Shown here piece by piece: positions 57,919 through 64,000 of a stretch of 64,000 bases of DNA (the stretch's first letter is position 1; each line of letters starts with the position of its first letter). This stretch comes from Pseudoalteromonas luteoviolacea (GTDB taxonomy: Bacteria > Pseudomonadota > Gammaproteobacteria > Enterobacterales > Alteromonadaceae). The translations under genes were made by a program, and so were the position numbers. The stretch covers positions 558,001 to 622,000 of the forward strand of contig NZ_JAGJEH010000003.1 in the NCBI RefSeq assembly GCF_018100925.1, written 5' to 3'. Below the pieces are notes generated by a model. It was not told the origin of the DNA and did not search any database. It worked only from the letters and a program-made list of their open reading frames with translations.

Positions 57919-57942
57919 AAAGTGCCGTTACTACGGCACTTT
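57919..57942. terminator. Terminator after queF
   Basis: A 10-bp perfect stem (AAAGTGCCGT/ACGGCACTTT, loop TACT) is followed by a pyrimidine-rich tail. It lies between two convergent genes. Confidence 0.85.
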
Positions 57943-57944
57943 CT

Positions 57945-58823
57945 TTAACCTTTTCTTCTTGTTGGTACAGCGATAGAACACACATCCACAAAATTGGGGG
58001 TAAATTTAAACCATGGCTCTGGTCGATTGGTTCTTGCCACTATCAGCTCCTCAAAATGTGTCGAACTAGTATCAAAAAACTCAAACACACTGTTGTCTTG
58101 TGAGGCTATGTCACCCAGAACTTCAACTCCCTTGATGGGGTTAAATAGGCGTCCATTTTCAGGCTCTCTTTGCAACTGCTGAACATGTTGCATCCCCTCC
58201 AATACGCGACCGAAGACGGTGATGTTACGATCTAAGTAACGCTGTGGTGCCAGTGTGATATAAAACTCAGTGCCACCACTATTAATCTCAATTCCCCTCG
58301 CCATAGCAAAAGTACCAGCACAATGGGTCATCCAAGTTTTTGTACCACCACGATTTTGTCCAACTGCAAAACCATCCAAAAAGCCAGTGCGTATCGCATA
58401 ACCATCAGAGCCGTCTAACGCCATAATATTCAAAGCTCTGTCTGTTTTGTAAGATAACTCCGCTGCGAGTCGCTTCTGTCCTTTTACGGGGATCTTAGTA
58501 CCAGTTTGGTCTCCACCTTGCGCAACAAAACCTTCAACAAATCGATATACACTCAAGCCCTCATAAAACCCTTCGCGTGCCAAAAGCTTTATATTATTGG
58601 TATGGTTTGGGGCCAATTTGGCATTGAGTTCAACGTAGACATGACCTGTTTCAAGTTCAATTCGAATCACATTGTCATTGTTAATACTGCGCCAAGCACT
58701 ACTCGGTGCCGTATTCACAATTTCGGAAGGTGCACGCACAACTTTACGGGACTTGTCTGGTTGCTGCATGCAACCGCTCAACATAACCACTGCACATAGC
58801 AACGCGGATTTAGCTTTTATCAT
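57945..58823 (-). CDS. Cyclophilin-type peptidyl-prolyl isomerase lipoprotein
   Basis: This 292-residue protein is a predicted lipoprotein (lipobox LSGC, about residue 18) with a cyclophilin-type isomerase domain (about 50-240; ELNAKLAPNHTNNIKLLARE, VAQGGDQTGTK and FAMARGIEINSGGTEFYITL). It would assist prolyl isomerisation of periplasmic or outer-membrane proteins. The ATG at 58823 gives the lipoprotein signal and overlaps the end of the upstream gene by 14 bases; a GTG at 58865 is an alternative. It is last in the tamA-tamB operon. Confidence 0.85.
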   Translation of the reverse strand: MIKAKSALLCAVVMLSGCMQQPDKSRKVVRAPSEIVNTAPSSAWRSINNDNVIRIELETGHVYVELNAKLAPNHTNNIKLLAREGFYEGLSVYRFVEGFVAQGGDQTGTKIPVKGQKRLAAELSYKTDRALNIMALDGSDGYAIRTGFLDGFAVGQNRGGTKTWMTHCAGTFAMARGIEINSGGTEFYITLAPQRYLDRNITVFGRVLEGMQHVQQLQREPENGRLFNPIKGVEVLGDIASQDNSVFEFFDTSSTHFEELIVARTNRPEPWFKFTPNFVDVCSIAVPTRRKG

Positions 58824-59643
58824 TTTGTTTTTTATACCATAACTGGGAGTTATTAAGCGGCGCACTCGGTGGGAGACTGCGGTTTCTCAGCTCAATCAAT
58901 GTACGCTGCTCAAGTGAAAGCTCTTCGACAAGCTTGGCAAAGTGACGAGAAAACAATTGTTCAAAACTGCCATCTTTGAGTGCTTTATTTAAGCCTTCTT
59001 GTAGCACTGAATACAGTGCATTATCTTGTTTATCAACGAAAAAATAAACCGCCGATGGATAGTAAAGTAGCAGCTGCTGCTCGGCAAAAGCATTATAGGT
59101 TTTTAAAATGTCAGGCAGCTCCAAAATACTGATGGGAATAGCATCAAAACGCTTTGAGGTCAGCATATTTAAAGCGCCGGGTAAAGCGTGAAACGCGTTA
59201 ACAGACAGCTTGTTGTCAACAAAAATATCATGGTCTGGCCAATCATGCCTCAGCCCATAATGAAAAGACTGTAACTGAGAGATATGGCTCAAATTTGAAA
59301 AGCGGTGCTGTTGAGACTGGTCAATCAGTAAAATGCGGTAACCAAGTAACCCTTTTACAATTGGCACCCTGATCGCACGCGCAATGTTTTCTCGCTCAAA
59401 GCTGGTTACAGACCAAAAAATATCGATGCCATTGTCTTTGCCCAGTAGGCGGATCGCACGACTCTGAGTTGGGATATTTTTTATATACTGTAATTTATAC
59501 GGTGTGCTTTGATACGATAGTGCAAGCTCGATCAATTCAATAACGTAAGGATGGGCCCCATCTGTGACTCTTACATATTTTGCTTCTTTAGCAAGGGTCG
59601 AACAACAAAACAAGGCAACGAGCAAACAGCTCAAATAGCGCAT
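58810..59643 (-). CDS. Periplasmic substrate-binding-like protein
   Basis: This 277-residue secreted protein (signal peptide about 1-18) resembles family-3 solute-binding proteins in its two-lobe pattern (RAIRLLGKDNGIDIFWSVTS, AIPISILELPDIL, LQEGLNKALKDGSFEQLFSR). No transporter subunits are adjacent, so it may be an orphan sensor or scavenger. Its start overlaps the tamB stop (TAATG) and its end overlaps the start of the cyclophilin gene, so it is translated as part of the tam operon. Confidence 0.75.
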   Translation of the reverse strand: MRYLSCLLVALFCCSTLAKEAKYVRVTDGAHPYVIELIELALSYQSTPYKLQYIKNIPTQSRAIRLLGKDNGIDIFWSVTSFERENIARAIRVPIVKGLLGYRILLIDQSQQHRFSNLSHISQLQSFHYGLRHDWPDHDIFVDNKLSVNAFHALPGALNMLTSKRFDAIPISILELPDILKTYNAFAEQQLLLYYPSAVYFFVDKQDNALYSVLQEGLNKALKDGSFEQLFSRHFAKLVEELSLEQRTLIELRNRSLPPSAPLNNSQLWYKKQNDKS

Positions 59644-62600
59644 TAATCACCCCAATCAAACTTGTACAACAGATCAATACTATCGTAGAGACCACTCGTC
59701 GCTTCTAAGTAAAGCTTTGAAAATATTCGATAACGTACTGCTATTTCACTCAATGAGGCAAATACACCAACTCTATAGCTGACTTGTACGCTCGGTGTAA
59801 TGTAACCTGAAAGTTCAACTTGTGTATCATCACCACTTCCCTTTGCCGCTAAATTTATATCTCTTAATCCTAACTTTTTTCCAGCTTTTGTAAATAATCT
59901 TTTACTTTTATCAATGCTTTTCGCAAGCAGGAACTGAGCTAATAAGGTATTATTCGAACTTTCTCCAGCACCCAGCCGCGCGCCATTTAACAAATACTCT
60001 AATGCTTTAGCCTGATCCATTGCAGGTTCTGCAAAAATAGTTAATTGCGGAGAAGCTATGCTGCCTGTAACAGATACGCCTGCGATGACATCGTCAGCTG
60101 TGGTCTCGGGGTTGCGAATCGCTCGAATATTTAGATAAGGCTTGTCTAATGGTCCATTAAACCCGAGTTGTCCAGTTTCAATTAATAAGTCTTGTCCAAA
60201 CGCCGTATACTTTCCTTCTAGCAAGGATACTTCTCCACCAGCCAAAGGAGCATTGCCAACTTGACGTTCTATATCTAGTGCCCCAGTCAAATACGCATCA
60301 AGTCCAAGTGCAACCACCCTAACATCGTCCAGTAACTTGATATCAATATCAGCACGATAGTCTATAAGCGCCCGGCCCTTTTCGGACTCAGTGTCATCTA
60401 TAATGATCTGGTCATCGCTTACCACAATGGCCTCTTCCGGCAGTGTATCTAAGGTGAATCGAGCAAATGGCACTGACACCACTCCGCGAATATCTATTAA
60501 CTTCTCAGCATAACCGACTGTCAGATCGGGTGACACAGCCACTTTTACCCCAGGCATAGGTGTGACATGAAGGTTTGTCCCCTTAACGCTTGCATCTAGT
60601 GTCAATTCAGATTGCCAATCAACATGCCCTGACACCTGTGCTAATCCATCTTGCGGTGTTTTAAAGCCTCCTTGCAAAGACAGCTGACGCTCATCAAACT
60701 CAGTCGATAACGTCAACTCAGTTACTTGCATCGGTAAATAACTCGACTCAACACTCAGGTTTTCAGCATGTAATTGGCCGAAAAGTGATGGGTTACTCAG
60801 ATCTCCTGAAAAATTGATCGTGCCGTTTAGCGCACCATCCAAGCTTATATCAGGCCAAGAATAGGCACGTGCGTATGGCGTAAATTGATGTAGCTTGATC
60901 TCATTAATATGGATATATCCCGTTGCTTGCTGGCTTAATTGCATATCAGCAAAAGACAAACCACCTTTAATTAACCCCAGTTTCTCAAACTCTACATGCC
61001 ACTGAGCCTCTATATCTTTCTCGCTTGTGGCTAATGACACTTCAAACTCTTGCACATTCAACACATTAATAGGTAAACCCTCGGTGACTTCGACCTCTGC
61101 AGGCAAATCAATCGCCACCTGTGCATCTTTAACCCAAAGCTTAGTATCGAGTGCTGCAACATTTCCATGCTTGATGGAGACCTTGCCTGCGCCATTCAGC
61201 TTGCCTTGAACAGATACGCCATTATCTATCCATCTCTTTACACTGTTTAGTGGAATATGCTCTAAATTCACACTCATCTCGCCCTGTTGTTCCGCCAACA
61301 TAGCCGAGGCACACGCCCTACCACCATTGATCAACCAACAAGTGTTTGCCAAACTGAAACTATCTTGGCCTACTTGCAGGTCGACTGGTGCTGCAAGCTT
61401 TCCTTTTAAATCGTCAATTGTGAATGCACCTTTTGAGATCTGTCCTCGCCAGATATTTTTATCAAGTAGCCCATGCAGGCTTGTCATCAACGCAAACTGC
61501 GCACTCCGCAATGACAAGTGAGCAGCATGAGACTGGCGGTTTCCATCTAAAACAAATTGTAATTGTCCGTGATCGAGCTGTGCTGCATTGATATCAGAAA
61601 TATCAAGCTCGATCCGTCCCTGATAGTCTTTTTGTGTATCGAGCTGCGCTGACAATGTACCCTGAGCGATTGATATTTTATCTTCTAAGTCAATTTTAGA
61701 GAGCTGCGCATTTAGCATTAATTGTGGCTTTGTAACACTACCTTTTACGTGTAGCTGCGCGTCCATCACCGCATCCAAAGGTAACACTTTATTCGCGCTG
61801 TGATTTATATTCGCATCGAAACGTAAGTCCGCACTGTCGCCAATCACTCCGGCTGCAATCACTGTGCTGCGACCATATTTAATCTGGGCTTGTTCTAGCT
61901 TGCCTATATAATCGTCAGCCATTTCTCCGCTAAGCGCAATTTCCAAAGGCAAGTCTGCCACCTTCCCCTTCAAGTCTAGTTTGGGAATAGTAACTGACCA
62001 CTGATCATGCACAGACAAAAACCGTACCTCATACTCACCAGATAACGTTGCCGCCTCCTCAATCCCCAAATGTGGTAAAGGAAGTGCATGTAGCCGACCC
62101 TGCAATTGTGTTTTCAATCCACTTTGCCATGAAGCCTGAGCTGACAATTCTGAGTATGCATCGCCAACTGTGATACGACTTTTCTCGAAATTAATCTTCG
62201 ACAAACGCCCTGTCAGAGACATATCTAACAAGATATCTTCGCCAACATCATAATGCCCGGAACTGTCAAATACCGCGTCAATATTGGCTTGATAGTTATC
62301 TAAGTCTCCACTACCTGATAGGTTTAAGTGATTCACTCTGCCCACTCGGTCAATGTCTAAACTTGACAGGCGAGCATCAAGGTTAAAGGGCCAATTAACC
62401 ACTGTAGGTGAAACTTGTAAGGAAATAAGGCCGCTGGCTTTTCCTGATACGCGGCCTCGTAAAATTAGATTATCCATGTCTCCATCAACTAGCAATACTG
62501 CTGTCGAGTACACATTGCCATAACTCAAAGCGCCTTTTATAACGCTGGTCGACACATCATACCGCAAGTCCATTCGAGCAATTGCGTCTTTATAGGTAAA

Positions 62601-63368
62601 CTGAAACTGATTGACCTCTGCTACTTGTTGCTCAACACTAATATCAGCACGAATATCACCCAGTATCGTTGGTGCATCGCTCGGCGTCCGGTATACCATC
62701 TCTTCTAGATGTAATCGTTGTATGTCAACATCTAGAGGAATGAATACCGAGGGAAGCTGCAAAGGCGCAATTTTATCGGGCACCACAAAAGCACTTTTTT
62801 CTGCCACTGCCCGATTGTCGACTATCAATTTTTGTGCGCTGAGGTAGCCCACTTGAATATGAGCATCGCTAGCTTTAGCGGCAAGTCCGAGGTTCTCTGC
62901 TGATACCTGTTGCTGCCCAGTATTCAGCGTCATTGATTTGACCGTAAGACTTTCAATGCCAATTGAAAATGGGAGTTTAATATATTCATCACTGGCCTCA
63001 GTAGTACTCGTGGGCGCTAAAGATGACGTATTTTTCACCTCTGAGGAATTTGCTAAGTGTACATTTATCTCGCCACTACTTACACTTAGACATAGAGTTG
63101 CACAATCAAACCAATTTAGATTCAAATGCAAGTTTTTAGCAGTAACAGTAGCGCCTTGTGCTGTATATTCTAATTGAATCAAACCGCCTGAAAATAACCG
63201 CCCAGATAGTAATTCAACTTTGAGTCCCGATACCCAATAATTTGCTGCTAAGAGCAATATTCGGTTTCCTGTGTGCGTTTTACATAGCACTGTGAGCATT
63301 ATCATTCCAGCGAGTAACAGCATAAGCCACTTGCTTTTCAACAGAAGTAATATGCGCTGTTTCATCAT
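59643..63368 (-). CDS. tamB: Translocation and assembly module subunit TamB
   Basis: TamB is an inner-membrane-anchored, periplasm-spanning AsmA/DUF490-type protein that works with TamA in outer-membrane protein insertion and in phospholipid transport to the outer membrane. Here 1241 residues with one N-terminal membrane helix (about 12-30), a long beta-rich body that forms the hydrophobic groove, and the conserved C-terminal DUF490 region (NIRAIRNPETTADDVIAGVS). The start ATGATGA overlaps the tamA stop. Confidence 0.95.
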   Translation of the reverse strand: MMKQRILLLLKSKWLMLLLAGMIMLTVLCKTHTGNRILLLAANYWVSGLKVELLSGRLFSGGLIQLEYTAQGATVTAKNLHLNLNWFDCATLCLSVSSGEINVHLANSSEVKNTSSLAPTSTTEASDEYIKLPFSIGIESLTVKSMTLNTGQQQVSAENLGLAAKASDAHIQVGYLSAQKLIVDNRAVAEKSAFVVPDKIAPLQLPSVFIPLDVDIQRLHLEEMVYRTPSDAPTILGDIRADISVEQQVAEVNQFQFTYKDAIARMDLRYDVSTSVIKGALSYGNVYSTAVLLVDGDMDNLILRGRVSGKASGLISLQVSPTVVNWPFNLDARLSSLDIDRVGRVNHLNLSGSGDLDNYQANIDAVFDSSGHYDVGEDILLDMSLTGRLSKINFEKSRITVGDAYSELSAQASWQSGLKTQLQGRLHALPLPHLGIEEAATLSGEYEVRFLSVHDQWSVTIPKLDLKGKVADLPLEIALSGEMADDYIGKLEQAQIKYGRSTVIAAGVIGDSADLRFDANINHSANKVLPLDAVMDAQLHVKGSVTKPQLMLNAQLSKIDLEDKISIAQGTLSAQLDTQKDYQGRIELDISDINAAQLDHGQLQFVLDGNRQSHAAHLSLRSAQFALMTSLHGLLDKNIWRGQISKGAFTIDDLKGKLAAPVDLQVGQDSFSLANTCWLINGGRACASAMLAEQQGEMSVNLEHIPLNSVKRWIDNGVSVQGKLNGAGKVSIKHGNVAALDTKLWVKDAQVAIDLPAEVEVTEGLPINVLNVQEFEVSLATSEKDIEAQWHVEFEKLGLIKGGLSFADMQLSQQATGYIHINEIKLHQFTPYARAYSWPDISLDGALNGTINFSGDLSNPSLFGQLHAENLSVESSYLPMQVTELTLSTEFDERQLSLQGGFKTPQDGLAQVSGHVDWQSELTLDASVKGTNLHVTPMPGVKVAVSPDLTVGYAEKLIDIRGVVSVPFARFTLDTLPEEAIVVSDDQIIIDDTESEKGRALIDYRADIDIKLLDDVRVVALGLDAYLTGALDIERQVGNAPLAGGEVSLLEGKYTAFGQDLLIETGQLGFNGPLDKPYLNIRAIRNPETTADDVIAGVSVTGSIASPQLTIFAEPAMDQAKALEYLLNGARLGAGESSNNTLLAQFLLAKSIDKSKRLFTKAGKKLGLRDINLAAKGSGDDTQVELSGYITPSVQVSYRVGVFASLSEIAVRYRIFSKLYLEATSGLYDSIDLLYKFDWGD

Positions 63369-64000
63369 ATTTCTGGCCCTATCACAATGCTCAAGCGCGT
63401 ACTGCGGCTTGGTTTACTCAGTCCCCACGCATGATCTACACGCACAGGCCCTATTGGAGTAATATAGCGCACGCCGAATCCAGCTCCCACAGCCCACTTC
63501 TCTTCAAAGTCATTGGTTGCAGTACCCAGATCAACAAACACAGCCGCCCGCCAATTTGGCAAAAATTGATAGTTATACTCTGAGCTGGCCGTAACTAAGT
63601 ATTTGGCTCCCAGTAATTCCCCCTGCTCACCTTTGGGTGAAATCGATTGAAATGCAAAGCCACGAATACTTTGATCGCCTCCGGCAAAAAAACGTAAATT
63701 GAGTGGAGTTTTATCAAAGTCTTTTGCAATAACGGCACCCAGTTCAGCCTTGAGTATCATTAAGTGTCGCTCCTGAAAACTTCTCAGCCACGCTTGTTTC
63801 CAATGCACTTTTGTTAACGATGTTGAAGAGATCAGGCTTTCATGGGCTACTTCAATAGTAAATAGCTGTTCACTTCCCCAATACGGCGTCATTCCCCCTT
63901 GGCTCTGTTTTTTGGCATAGCTCACTCCCGGCAGTAGCATCTCGGTATCAAGTATAAGTCCAGTTTGCTCACTTCTTTCATGCTCACGTTTTATAAAAGC
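63365..64000 (-). CDS. tamA: Outer-membrane assembly protein TamA, C-terminal part
   Basis: This is the C-terminal 211-odd residues of a BamA/TamA (Omp85) beta-barrel. The frame is open to the edge of the window, so the N-terminal POTRA domains lie outside it. The conserved segments RFFAGGDQSIRGFAFQSISP, VFVDLGTATN and VGAGFGVRYITPIGPVRVD are characteristic of the Omp85 barrel and its L6 loop. The gene overlaps tamB by 4 bases. Confidence 0.93.
   Translation of the reverse strand, partial: AFIKREHERSEQTGLILDTEMLLPGVSYAKKQSQGGMTPYWGSEQLFTIEVAHESLISSTSLTKVHWKQAWLRSFQERHLMILKAELGAVIAKDFDKTPLNLRFFAGGDQSIRGFAFQSISPKGEQGELLGAKYLVTASSEYNYQFLPNWRAAVFVDLGTATNDFEEKWAVGAGFGVRYITPIGPVRVDHAWGLSKPSRSTRLSIVIGPEI

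Overview
The window looks like a chromosomal segment of a marine gammaproteobacterium of the Alteromonadales, most likely Pseudoalteromonas or a close relative. This rests on gene order and families, not on a database search: pdxB-asd-fimV-truA-accD-folC-dedD-cvpA-purF, miaE, fadE, the mltD-gloB-yafS-rnhA block, dnaQ followed by tRNA-Asp, the yqcA-truC-yqcC/syd/queF neighbourhood, tamAB, and families such as DUF3549, DUF3301, DUF2789, DUF2310 and TIGR03503. No rRNA, transposase, integrase or CRISPR array was seen.

Layout. 1-5.9 kb (+): the end of a surface-polysaccharide locus (flippase, glycosyltransferase, Wza-type export lipoprotein, chain-length regulator, Wzy/WaaL-type protein). 5.9-21.9 kb: miaE and a Yip1-family membrane protein, then a long minus-strand housekeeping block ending at purF, including a 1793-residue FimV swollen by two kinds of internal repeat. 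22-29.6 kb: fadE behind two FadR-like operators, an orphan ABC transporter, an SMP-30-like lipoprotein and a CBM9/DUF5916 outer-membrane protein. 29.7-35.7 kb: a membrane-anchored ToxR/CadC-type regulator, a large lipoprotein and a secreted HEAT-repeat protein. The last two together resemble, at the level of architecture only, a split large-lipid-transfer protein. 35.8-36.7 kb: seven identical tRNA-Asp genes under one strong promoter. 36.8-46.7 kb: TIGR03503 and dnaQ, then about 7.3 kb inserted between dnaQ and rnhA that carries two secreted phosphatases, a jelly-roll protein and a second CadC-type regulator. 46.7-53.1 kb: conserved yafS, gloB, mltD, yqcA, truC, yqcC, DUF3549 and DUF3301. 53.1-54.3 kb: a non-coding region with seven tandem 88-bp units. 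54.3-64 kb: GNAT, DUF2789, a small acidic protein, a DUF2310 Zn-ribbon protein, syd, queF, and a tightly coupled minus-strand operon tamA-tamB-substrate-binding protein-cyclophilin lipoprotein that runs off the window.

Most genes are housekeeping: purine, folate, fatty-acid, B6 and aspartate-family metabolism, tRNA modification, cell-wall turnover and outer-membrane assembly. The less explained parts are the 29.7-35.7 kb secreted module, the phosphatase island with a shared 24-bp upstream motif, the 88-bp array, the tRNA-Asp array in which most copies have their own complementary flanks, and the fimV repeats.
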